Shown one piece after another: positions 54,436 to 60,949 of a stretch of 60,949 bases of DNA. The notes below the pieces were generated by a model. The model had not been told where the DNA came from. It saw nothing but the letters and a program-made list of their open reading frames with translations, and searched no databases. This DNA is from Hyphomicrobiales bacterium. Lineage in GTDB: Bacteria > Pseudomonadota > Alphaproteobacteria > Rhizobiales > Beijerinckiaceae. Numbering within the stretch: the first letter of the stretch is position 1; each line of letters begins with the position of its first letter. The stretch is taken from positions 1 through 60,949 of the forward strand of contig JAFBAS010000072.1 in assembly GCA_019247605.1 (NCBI GenBank), written 5' to 3'. A program made the position numbers and the translations under genes.

Positions 54436-54930
54436 ATGAGATTTGTCCATAAAGCCAAGCTTGCGCTCGTCTGCGCAACTTTGGGAGCTTCCGCCGCCGG
54501 CGCGCAGACCTTGCAAGTCCATCGCATCCCCGCGGCGCTCGCGGTCGAGGCGGCGACCGAGACGGTGGCGGAATGCGCCAAGCAAGGCTATCACGAGACA
54601 TCGGTCGTGCTCGATGCCGACGGTGCGATCATCGTGTCGCTGCGCGGGGACGGCGCCGGCGTCCACACGCTCGACAGCGCCCATGACAAAGCTTACACGA
54701 GCGTCTCGTTCAAGAGCGACACGCTCGCCCTCGCCGAGCGCGCCAAGGGCGAAGATTCGATCGCGCCGCTTTCGAAACTCCCACATGTCATGTTTTTCGG
54801 CGGCGGCGTGGTGATCAAGCTCGGTGACGAGACGATCGGCTCGATCGGCGCGTCCGGCGCCCCTGGCGCCAAGCTCGACGACAATTGCGCCAAGGCCGGC
54901 CTCGCCAAGATTCGAGATCGCTTGAAATAA
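54436..54930 (+). CDS. GlcG/HbpS-family exported protein
   Basis: A 164-residue protein with a signal peptide (about 1-23, ending AAGAQ). The mature part follows the GlcG/HbpS (heme-degrading domain) pattern: ALAVEAATETVAECAKQGYH, SVVLDADGAIIVSLRGDGAG, AHDKAYTSVSFKSDT, MFFGGGVVIKLGDETIGSIG and GAPGAKLDDNCAKAGLAKI. HbpS-type proteins bind heme or iron outside the cell; others are catabolic accessories. AAGGAG precedes ATG 54436. Single gene; role inferred from family only. Confidence 0.85.
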   Translation: MRFVHKAKLALVCATLGASAAGAQTLQVHRIPAALAVEAATETVAECAKQGYHETSVVLDADGAIIVSLRGDGAGVHTLDSAHDKAYTSVSFKSDTLALAERAKGEDSIAPLSKLPHVMFFGGGVVIKLGDETIGSIGASGAPGAKLDDNCAKAGLAKIRDRLK

Positions 54931-55207
54931 AGGCGCGCTATTGGCGAGGGTTGTCTCACTCCTGCGGGCGAGCGCAAGCGAGCCGAAGAAATGGGGACAC
55001 GCGGCGGGATGTGGTTTCCTCAGCCGCACTCTCCGCTCGCGTATTTCTCCGCTGGCAACTGTGCGATCCTCGCCCTCTCTCAGACGCTCGGCCCAAAAGT
55101 GCATAGCTCCAGCCTCGAGCCTCACGCCTTACTCGAACCACAATCGCCGCGTTCGATGCTGCGCTGAACATCAGACCTCGCGACGCGAGATCCTCTGGGA
55201 GGAGTTC

Positions 55208-55321
55208 ATGCGCAGATTTCTCGCCCTCGCCTTTCTTTCCCTGGCATTTCTGGGAGGTGCCGCCACCCTCGCGGTGCTCGGCGCGTCGCACGCGATCGCC
55301 TGCGACTATCACGGCTCCTGA
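55208..55321 (+). CDS. Very small exported peptide (37 residues), function unknown
   Basis: ATG 55208 follows GGGAGGAGTTC, an excellent ribosome site. The product MRRFLALAFLSLAFLGGAAT continues to a short tail with one cysteine (CDYHGS). It looks like a signal peptide with a very short mature part, a kind of small protein often missed in Hyphomicrobiales genomes. Function unknown. Confidence 0.5.
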   Translation: MRRFLALAFLSLAFLGGAATLAVLGASHAIACDYHGS

Positions 55322-55707
55322 GACGTTGCCTCCGGCGGGTTGAACGAAGCGGCCCGCGCCGCGACAGAATTGGTTGGCCAGTATCTTATTGGCCAACTGC
55401 CGGCTGTGCCGCCATCTTACGGCTCTCCGGACAAAGCGCGTGTTTGCGGGGGCAAAGCGGGCTAGCATTTTGCACTGGATCTGCGCATGGCCCAAACCAG
55501 TCCGGGTGAGGAAGGCAGCGCAGGTCCGCTCTGCCCGTTAGTTCAGACCTCAACTTGTTCTGCTATTGCTAGCGCGTCGTCGACCTCAATTCCTAAGTAG
55601 TGAACTGTGCTTTCAATCTTGGTGTGGCCAAGCAGTAGCTGCACACCGGGCGAAAAACACAAAGGCGTGAATCGCCGCAGAGCACGCCCAACCAAACATC
55701 GGATTAG
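55322..55707. other. Intergenic mobile-element scar region
   Basis: This stretch holds a TTGGCCA direct repeat pair (in TTGGCCAGTATCTTATTGGCCAA, 55374-55396), then the 3' scrap of a tyrosine recombinase (see 55543-55641). Base composition is patchier than in the flanks. No complete gene is present. Confidence 0.45.
55543..55641 (-). pseudogene. C-terminal fragment of a tyrosine recombinase (integrase)
   Basis: Read on the minus strand, the DNA encodes VQLLLGHTKIESTVHYLGIE followed by VDDALAIAEQVEV and a stop. This is the C-terminus of a widespread tyrosine-recombinase family (GHTKIESTVRYLGIEVDDAL type), including the catalytic tyrosine of the HYLG segment. Everything upstream, including both catalytic Arg and the His box, is lost, and the residue before Tyr is His where Arg is usual. 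It is a clear relic of an integrated element. Confidence 0.75.
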
Positions 55708-56931
55708 CTAGCGCATATCAAAGAAGCCCTCGGACGGGTGCCCAGGGCCTTCCCCCGCGCGGGCTCCAGCCTCGCCCTTGTCCCAGGCCACATGCGTCAT
55801 GACGAGAAGGCGCGAGACCTCGCCGCTATGATAGGCGGCGAGGAATTTGTCATAATTCTTGAGGGAAAGGCAGCCATTCGAATCGCCGCGGGGCCCGCGC
55901 ATATAGGTGTGCGCGAGCATGCCGACCCGGCCATGCATATCGCCATCACCGACTGGCTCGAGCCGAAGGGCCGCGATCCCGTGGAACAGCTGCTTGCGCG
56001 GCGTAAGAGCGTAGGTTTGAGGCGGTAGCACGCCCCGATTTTTCAGGCTGAAGGAACTGGGATCGTCGAGGTTGCGGCCAAGGCCAGAATGCGCTTCGAG
56101 CCTCTCGCCATTCGGCATGTAGACGGTATGCGCCGTGATGTCATAAACGGCCATACCTGCGCAAGGCGCAGGCGGTTGGAAGGACGTCCCGAAAATCCCC
56201 TGAAGGATGTCGCGGCTCTCCGGTGGGGCGGAAACGGCTGTCGCGGGCGGCGTGGCCATGGTTTGCTGGATCGTGCTTTCGCCCGGGGGCTGCGCATCGG
56301 GGGCAAGCTCGATGGCGGTTGGGCTCGGCTCTGCGGCCGGCACCCGAGCCGCTTCAGCCGGCGGCGCCGGGTGACTTTCGGCGGGCTCAGGGGGACGCTG
56401 CGGCGGCAGCGGCACCGCGTGCGGCGTGACAAGCACCCGAGCCGCTTCCGCCGGCGGCGCCCGGTGACTTTGGGTGGGCTCGGGGGGACGCCGCGGCGGC
56501 AGCGGCACACCGTCGGCCGGAACAGCGTCTGGCGACAGCGATGTACTCTTGCAGCTCGGTGGCGGTACACTCGCCGGCGTAGCGGCACCAAACGGGGCTG
56601 AGGCGAATTCGGAAGCGAACGGTGCCAACCGCGCGACCCGAGGTTTGGCTGCATCGGGCGGCAGCGACGCCATCACTACAGCAATAAACGACAGCCCCCC
56701 CATCTCGGGGGCGGCAGAAACGGGCCGGGGCACAACGGTCGGCGCAGCGGCTGGAAGTGCCTGGACAATGCTGGGCGGCGAGATGGGAGAAGGCTCGGTG
56801 ACCTGCGCCGCGCGAAGGAGAGCTATGGGCTGCGCCGCGGCCGGCGCATTCGCGCGAATATCGGGGCCGCTGCCAAAGGCCGCGAGTGCCAGCCAGATGA
56901 CGATCACCGCCACAAAGGGGGTCACCAGCAT
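55708..56931 (-). CDS. Tlde1-domain (DUF2778) L,D-transpeptidase-like exported protein
   Basis: A 407-residue protein. An N-terminal hydrophobic segment (about 2-20) anchors or exports it; a ~250-residue Pro/Ala-rich linker contains a duplicated PLPPxRPPEPxxSHxAPPAE unit; the C-terminal ~150 residues form the tlde1 domain (MAVYDITAHTVYMPNGERLE, AHSGLG, LFHGIAALRLEPVGDGDMHG, and AHTYMRGPRGDSNGCLSLKN with the catalytic His and Cys). Tlde1 domains act on peptidoglycan stems; in alphaproteobacteria such copies may be housekeeping cell-wall enzymes. No secretion-system genes are near. Confidence 0.85.
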   Translation of the reverse strand: MLVTPFVAVIVIWLALAAFGSGPDIRANAPAAAQPIALLRAAQVTEPSPISPPSIVQALPAAAPTVVPRPVSAAPEMGGLSFIAVVMASLPPDAAKPRVARLAPFASEFASAPFGAATPASVPPPSCKSTSLSPDAVPADGVPLPPRRPPEPTQSHRAPPAEAARVLVTPHAVPLPPQRPPEPAESHPAPPAEAARVPAAEPSPTAIELAPDAQPPGESTIQQTMATPPATAVSAPPESRDILQGIFGTSFQPPAPCAGMAVYDITAHTVYMPNGERLEAHSGLGRNLDDPSSFSLKNRGVLPPQTYALTPRKQLFHGIAALRLEPVGDGDMHGRVGMLAHTYMRGPRGDSNGCLSLKNYDKFLAAYHSGEVSRLLVMTHVAWDKGEAGARAGEGPGHPSEGFFDMR

Positions 56932-57084
56932 GCCACAGCTGAACCCACGACGAGGGTAACGAAACGGAAATTGCGCTGTAGCGGCGGCGGAGCCACAATC
57001 GCCAGCAAGATATCTCCAAAAGTGCCGACCACGGAACTCTTGATCCCCTTCGGCGCCACCAGATGCACCGCCTAGCTTAAGAAA

Positions 57085-57318
57085 TCAGCTCGATGCGAAG
57101 CGCACCTTGCTCGGAGAGACTCTCGGGCCGCGCTTGACCCAAAGCGGACGCGACAGCTGGGTGCGAATAACGAATCGCGGCCATTCCACAAGGATATCTC
57201 GCACGAGGAATTCTTCAAATAACTCGGCCGCATTACCGCTCAATTTCCACTCAATGTTCGTCGCGCAGTTCTTCCTTCTTGCGCGAATAGCGCATTGCTT
57301 GTTTGGCTCGATCGGCAT
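57085..57318 (-). CDS. Small protein of unknown function
   Basis: A 77-residue product with no recognised family. It is basic, contains no leader, and reads NIEWKLSGNAAELFEEFLVR then DILVEWPRFVIRT, compatible with a small helical or ribbon fold. The ribosome site before ATG 57318 is weak. It lies between the tlde1 and YkuD genes. Possibly not a real gene. Confidence 0.3.
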   Translation of the reverse strand: MPIEPNKQCAIRARRKNCATNIEWKLSGNAAELFEEFLVRDILVEWPRFVIRTQLSRPLWVKRGPRVSPSKVRFASS

Positions 57319-57451
57319 CTTGTTTCGTGTTCCACTAGTCGCCGACGCTGTTTCTTGCAGCTGACCCTATTTGTGAGTTGGCGGGTTCGACCCAATGACG
57401 TTATGAGGATGTGAGTGCAAGCTGACATAGCCCCGATCACATAAGACGCGG

Positions 57452-58930
57452 ATGAGCTCTCGTTGCGTGAACCCCAAAGGCGAGCGGCAGGCAAGCCTAC
57501 GGCTTGCGTGTCTTCCGATCGTGGGCCTGGCTGCCCTGGTCGCGGCCGGAGGCCATGGCGGCGCCACAGAGCGTCAGCGTGAACGCGCAGTCGAGTCCAT
57601 CGAGTCGCGAATTGCCGGCGAGCCGATCATGGCAATCGTCTCACTCCGCAACCAGTGGATCAGTGTCTATGACGCCAAAGGCTGGACACTCCGAGCGCCG
57701 GTATCAAGCGGCCAGAAGGGACGGGAGACGCCCGCCGGGATCTTCAGTGTCATTCAAAAGGAAGCGGAGCATTACTCGAACCTCTACGACGACGCCTACA
57801 TGCCACACATGCAACGCATCACCTGGTCGGGCATCGCGCTCCACGGCGGCTCCTTGCCAGGATATCCGGCGTCTCACGGCTGTGTTCGGATGCCATTCGA
57901 CTTCGCCGCTCGCCTATTCGACGCGACCCGGCTGGGCATGCGGGTGATAGTGGCACCAACCGATCTGGCGCCCATTGAGATATCGCATCCGGTCCTCTTG
58001 TCTCTATCGAATCCAAGCGCCAACGCCTCGGCCTCGGCCCGCGCCACGGAGGCGGATGAGGCAGCCAGCGAAGCGGCGAAGAAGGCGGATCAGGCGAGAC
58101 TGGCCGCCGTGACGACCTTCCGAGAGTCCACGCGGGCGATGGTCCCGGTGCGCGTGGCGGAAAATCTGAAGCTCAGAGCCGAGGAGCAATTGGTGGGCGC
58201 TGAGACTGCGCTTGGCTCCGGGATCTCGGGCGCGTCAAAGGAGCAGGCTGAAGCCGCCAAAACGCAGGCACTGGCCAGGATCGCCGAGTTGCAGGCGCAA
58301 TCGAATGCCGCCAGGGCCGAGCTGCAACAGAAGCTCGATGCTGTCACGCTTACACGTGAAGCCGCCATCAACGCGGAGGCCGCGCGGGTCGCGGCAGCCG
58401 AGACGGCGCGCCAATTGGCGCGTGAGGTCTCGCCGAAATCGGTGTTGATCAGCCGGAAAACGCAACGGCTTTATGTCCGGCAAGCCTTTCAGCCCATCTT
58501 GGAGAGTCCGGTCACGATCGTGGATGCCGATCGTCCGATTGGCACCCATGTCTTCACCGCTGCGGAACGGACCGGCGGGGATAACAAAATGCGCTGGACG
58601 GCCGTCTCGTTGGTGCGCGGAAGTCCGAACGACCGCGATGCGCAGCCACAGGGCTTCGCGCGTTCGGGGTTGGGTCAAAACGTCGAACCGATGCTGGCAT
58701 GGACGGGTGGTGCAAAGACTGCCCTCGACCGGATTGTCATTCCACAAGACGTACTGGATCGCCTCGCCGGGATGGTACCGCGATCTTCCCTCATCATTAC
58801 GGATGAGGCATTGAGCTCCGAAACCGGCACGGACACGGATTTCGTGGTCCTCTTGAGCGGCGAGCCGCAAGGAGGCATCAAGTTCCGACAACGCGGTCCC
58901 GGGGCGGCCCTACGCGATCGCCTGCAATAG
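57452..58930 (+). CDS. YkuD-type L,D-transpeptidase with coiled-coil and second degenerate domain
   Basis: A 492-residue protein. A hydrophobic leader (about 16-33) is followed by an intact YkuD catalytic domain (about 60-165): RETPAGIFSV, His131 in IALHGG, and SHGCVRM (141-147) with catalytic Cys144. Residues ~190-325 are an Ala/Glu-rich coiled coil. Residues ~330-485 resemble a second YkuD-like module (VLISRKTQRLYVRQAF, PIGTHVFTAAE, SSLIITDEALSSETG) that lacks the SHGC motif. It probably forms 3-3 peptidoglycan crosslinks or anchors proteins in the periplasm. Common layout in Hyphomicrobiales. Confidence 0.88.
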   Translation: MSSRCVNPKGERQASLRLACLPIVGLAALVAAGGHGGATERQRERAVESIESRIAGEPIMAIVSLRNQWISVYDAKGWTLRAPVSSGQKGRETPAGIFSVIQKEAEHYSNLYDDAYMPHMQRITWSGIALHGGSLPGYPASHGCVRMPFDFAARLFDATRLGMRVIVAPTDLAPIEISHPVLLSLSNPSANASASARATEADEAASEAAKKADQARLAAVTTFRESTRAMVPVRVAENLKLRAEEQLVGAETALGSGISGASKEQAEAAKTQALARIAELQAQSNAARAELQQKLDAVTLTREAAINAEAARVAAAETARQLAREVSPKSVLISRKTQRLYVRQAFQPILESPVTIVDADRPIGTHVFTAAERTGGDNKMRWTAVSLVRGSPNDRDAQPQGFARSGLGQNVEPMLAWTGGAKTALDRIVIPQDVLDRLAGMVPRSSLIITDEALSSETGTDTDFVVLLSGEPQGGIKFRQRGPGAALRDRLQ

Positions 58931-59353
58931 TTTCGGCGAAGTGGTCGCGGAATACACAAGCAGCGTGGCTGGAGAGGTAACCGGCCAGCGCAGCGACGCG
59001 ATGTCCGAGCCCGGCAATCCCTCGTATTCATCCTTTTCCACAAGCCGCCCCCGGACGAGGCTGAAAGTTATCTCGAGTAATCCAACAATTGCTGACCAAG
59101 TCCACCGGCACGATTGCTGAAGGTCGGGCGCCTAGACGCGCCAGATTCGCCGCCTTCTCCGACCTGACGTCGAGCGGCTAGCGGCGCGGCGCAAGTCCCG
59201 ATAGCGCGATCTTCCATAGTATTCGTGGAGGGCGGCGCCGTTAAAGCGGTAGTGATTTACCAAACCGCAATTTCTGTCTTTGAGCGCGACATCACGCGAT
59301 CGCCGTGCGCGACGCACCTTCAGGCAGGCCGGCTGCTTTGGCGCTAACGGAGT
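58931..59353. other. Intergenic region without clear feature
   Basis: The 423 bases lie between convergent genes. A minus-strand frame at 59132-59317 reads NHYRFNGAALHEYYGRSRYR but has no leader or ribosome site, so I do not call it. No RNA gene or repeat seen. Confidence 0.4.
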
Positions 59354-59785
59354 TCACTGTGCTCCCGTCTGACATGCGTGATATAAACTCCATGTACATA
59401 ATACTAAGCCCTCCCCGGTATTCATGTTGTATCTCATCACGGTCGGAGTACGATTGTTTTCCCCTGCGATAAGCTGCATTTGGAATAGCGGAGCCTTGGA
59501 GGAGCTATCGACGGTTATGGATGGATATCCTTTGACTGCGGTCACCGGCGTGCATCGAATGAGGGGAGACTTGGAATTCAACCAATCCCACCTGCAGGTC
59601 CACATTTCACCCGTCCATTTGTCTAACTTGAACAACGGCCAGACGCCGTTCCTTCCGTTGTTGTACGGACTTTCACCCGCCAAGATCTGGTAGCGGCCTT
59701 CCTGCGCGAGGGAATGATTGCCCGTCGCCGCTTGGGAAACGGCCGCTATCACCACGGCCCACATGCTCCCCGAAATTCGACCCAT
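59354..59785 (-). CDS. Small exported protein, function unknown
   Basis: A 143-residue protein with a signal peptide (about 1-27, ending HSLAQ) and strong ribosome site (AGGAGAGGTGAT) before ATG 59785. The mature part is rich in Trp, Asn and Tyr (WPLFKLDKWTGEMWTCRWDW) with four cysteines in all (in WTCRW, LIRCT, LCTW, HACQTG), suggesting disulfides and an extracytoplasmic role. WTGEMWTC resembles short beta-strand modules seen in uncharacterised exported proteins. Divergent from the cytochrome P460 gene. Confidence 0.65.
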   Translation of the reverse strand: MGRISGSMWAVVIAAVSQAATGNHSLAQEGRYQILAGESPYNNGRNGVWPLFKLDKWTGEMWTCRWDWLNSKSPLIRCTPVTAVKGYPSITVDSSSKAPLFQMQLIAGENNRTPTVMRYNMNTGEGLVLCTWSLYHACQTGAQ

Positions 59786-59982
59786 ATCACCTCTCCTTTG
59801 AGGAACGGATTAAGCCTCGTAGTAACGCTACCACAATCAAGGGAACCGTTACTGGAAAAAGAGTGGTCTCTCTGAGCAAAGCCGTTGACCGCCGGCATCT
59901 GCGGGCCGCACCCTTGCCGCAGCCGGGGCAAGCATGCAAAATTTCTCGACTGCAATTACTTATAGAATGAAAGGGACAGGTT

Positions 59983-60519
59983 GTGCGGCACAAGCATAAG
60001 CGGGCAATTGTGAGAGCTATAGCAGCGTGCGCAATCTTAGGAGGCGCCGCCGTTTACGCGCAGGACAAGTATTTGCTGCAGTCGCCGAGCGGAATCGCGT
60101 TCTCCGATTTCAAGGGTTATGAGGGCTGGGCGGTGGTCTCCACCGCGCACACAAGCGAAGTACTCAAGGTAATCGTTGCCAATCCCACTATGATCGAGGC
60201 TTACAAGGCCGGCGTTCCCGGCAATGGTCAGCCTTTCCCGGAGGGTTCGAAAATCGCGAAACTGCAATGGAAGCAGAAGAAGAGCACGGAGGCCACTTTC
60301 GACGTGGATGTGCCGGATGTGTTCTCGCAAGCTTTCGTCATCGAGAAGGACACTCAACGATTTCCAAAAAGTGGCGGGTGGGGATACGCCCTCTTCAACT
60401 ATGAACCTGCGTCCGACGAGTTCACGGCGGATGCCGGCAGCCCCTCGGACTGTGGCTACTCGTGCCATGTCTCCGTGAAGGCGAAGGACTACATCTTCCA
60501 TCCCTACCAGAAACGATGA
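59983..60519 (+). CDS. Cytochrome P460-family protein
   Basis: A 178-residue periplasmic c-type cytochrome. Signal peptide about 1-26 (ending AVYAQ). A single heme site CGYSCH lies at 157-162 near the C-terminus, preceded by GGWGYALFNYEP and SDFKGYEGWAVVSTAHT, the usual P460/cytochrome c'-beta fold pattern. True P460 oxidises hydroxylamine and needs a Lys-heme crosslink; whether a lysine here serves this cannot be decided, so cytochrome c'-beta-like gas binding is an alternative. Start GTG 59983 follows AGGGACAGG. Confidence 0.85.
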   Translation: MRHKHKRAIVRAIAACAILGGAAVYAQDKYLLQSPSGIAFSDFKGYEGWAVVSTAHTSEVLKVIVANPTMIEAYKAGVPGNGQPFPEGSKIAKLQWKQKKSTEATFDVDVPDVFSQAFVIEKDTQRFPKSGGWGYALFNYEPASDEFTADAGSPSDCGYSCHVSVKAKDYIFHPYQKR

Positions 60520-60746
60520 GCGCGTTCGCGGACGGATTTTGGGCAGCGAGGCACCCCATCCGTTAAGCTTGCACAGCCACCATCGCGTTGACGATGCATT
60601 TTTGAAGGCTCGCCGAGAAAGTAGTTAAATCGACCCCGGTTGCCTGCGCCAAGTGGCGAAGGCCTGGGTCGTTCGCCGTGCCTGGAGCTATTAGCCTGTC
60701 ATGCTCCCGAGACATAGCGGGGCGGTTATACCAAGGAGAACAGCTC

Positions 60747-60949
60747 ATGTCCGGTCTGTTATCTTCGTCAACAAGACGTACCTTTCTCGTCACCTCGGCG
60801 GCAGCCGGTGCTGCGAACTTAGTTCCCGCGAGCGCGGACAAAGCGTTCAGCGCGGACGCGATCCGGTCCTTCAACGTCAATTTCTCGGAAGAAGTTCTCG
60901 CCGACCTTCGCCAGCGCCTCCTGGCGACACGATGGCCCGACAAGGAAAC
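60747..60949 (+). CDS. Epoxide-hydrolase N-domain protein, 5' part only
   Basis: The first 67 codons of a gene cut by the window end. It starts at ATG 60747 after AAGGAG. A Tat-like leader (SSSTRRTFLVTSAAAGAANL) is followed by IRSFNVNFSEEVLADLRQRL then LATRWPDKE, the hallmark of the epoxide hydrolase N-terminal domain (PF06441-like). The full protein would be an exported alpha/beta hydrolase of about 400 residues; substrate unknown. Confidence 0.85.
   Translation, partial: MSGLLSSSTRRTFLVTSAAAGAANLVPASADKAFSADAIRSFNVNFSEEVLADLRQRLLATRWPDKE

Noticed and set aside
55490-55545. GTCCGGGTGAGGAAGGCAGCGCAGG-like stretch considered as a small structured RNA (SRP or RNase P fragment)
   Set aside because: It lacks the conserved SRP loop order and RNase P core; only a few words are alike.
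57362-57451. GGGTTCGACCC word considered as a tRNA T-arm
   Set aside because: No acceptor, D- or anticodon stems can be built around it.
60563-60715. Minus-strand 50-codon frame ending near 60563
   Set aside because: No ribosome site, leader or recognised family; it lies in the upstream region of the hydrolase gene.

Overview
The window (about 61 kb, GC-rich, dense with short-spaced and overlapping genes) looks like chromosome from an alphaproteobacterium, most likely of the order Hyphomicrobiales (Rhizobiales). Supporting signs are the PhnW-PhnA-PhnY phosphonate route, a tlde1-domain peptidoglycan protein, FCD-type GntR control, a PAS_5-like protein, many Tat-exported substrate-binding proteins and short dispersed palindromic repeats of the 'GTCATGCCCGG' kind. 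Genus cannot be fixed by eye. No rRNA, tRNA or CRISPR array was recognised.

Layout. 1-2.3 kb: partial msrA and three small exported proteins. 2.3-8.2 kb: a repeat pair, then a livKHMGF-type branched-chain amino acid/amide ABC transporter operon (minus strand) with a divergent GntR regulator and a TTGTATACAA operator candidate between them. 8.4-9.5 kb: a frameshifted small exported-protein gene and a Phd/VapC toxin-antitoxin pair. 9.7-18.5 kb: an orphan peptide-type substrate-binding protein followed by an in-frame cupredoxin scrap, a sterol-desaturase-family hydroxylase, a PAS protein, an isoaspartyl peptidase, an AmpG-like permease, an M24 peptidase and an aldo/keto reductase. 18.6-22.5 kb: glgC-glgA and a periplasmic cyclohexadienyl dehydratase (pheC).

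22.7-31.3 kb is the most unusual part. Four genes joined by three successive 4-nt ATGA overlaps encode three different SPFH/band-7 (HflK/HflC-like) membrane proteins and a P1B-type metal ATPase; one SPFH protein starts with a ten-histidine cytosolic tail. Directly upstream on the same strand is a TonB-dependent receptor with a TGTTAC-N3-GTAACA palindrome (Zur-box-like) in front of it. Together they suggest a metal-handling locus that is not a textbook system.

31.5-34.4 kb: a SelA-fold PLP enzyme with a gluconate-5-dehydrogenase-like SDR, rppH, and a TfoX-like protein. 34.5-40.3 kb: a complete 2-aminoethylphosphonate degradation set (phnW, phnA, phnY) with the phosphonate-associated EamA membrane protein and a DeoR-type regulator. 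40.4-55.3 kb: mostly single genes for exported or envelope proteins: GH1 beta-glucosidase, a FecR-domain protein with poly-Pro/poly-His, a Spy-like chaperone, a DUF2235 hydrolase, a TspO homologue, a protein with a duplicated ~67-residue unit, a YihY/BrkB membrane protein, a spectacular Gly/His then Gly/Ser/Asn repeat protein, a metalloprotease with FG-GAP-like repeats and a GlcG/HbpS protein. 55.3-60.9 kb: the 3' scrap of a tyrosine recombinase marks an old mobile-element junction next to a tlde1 protein and a YkuD L,D-transpeptidase, then a cytochrome P460 and the start of an epoxide-hydrolase-like protein.
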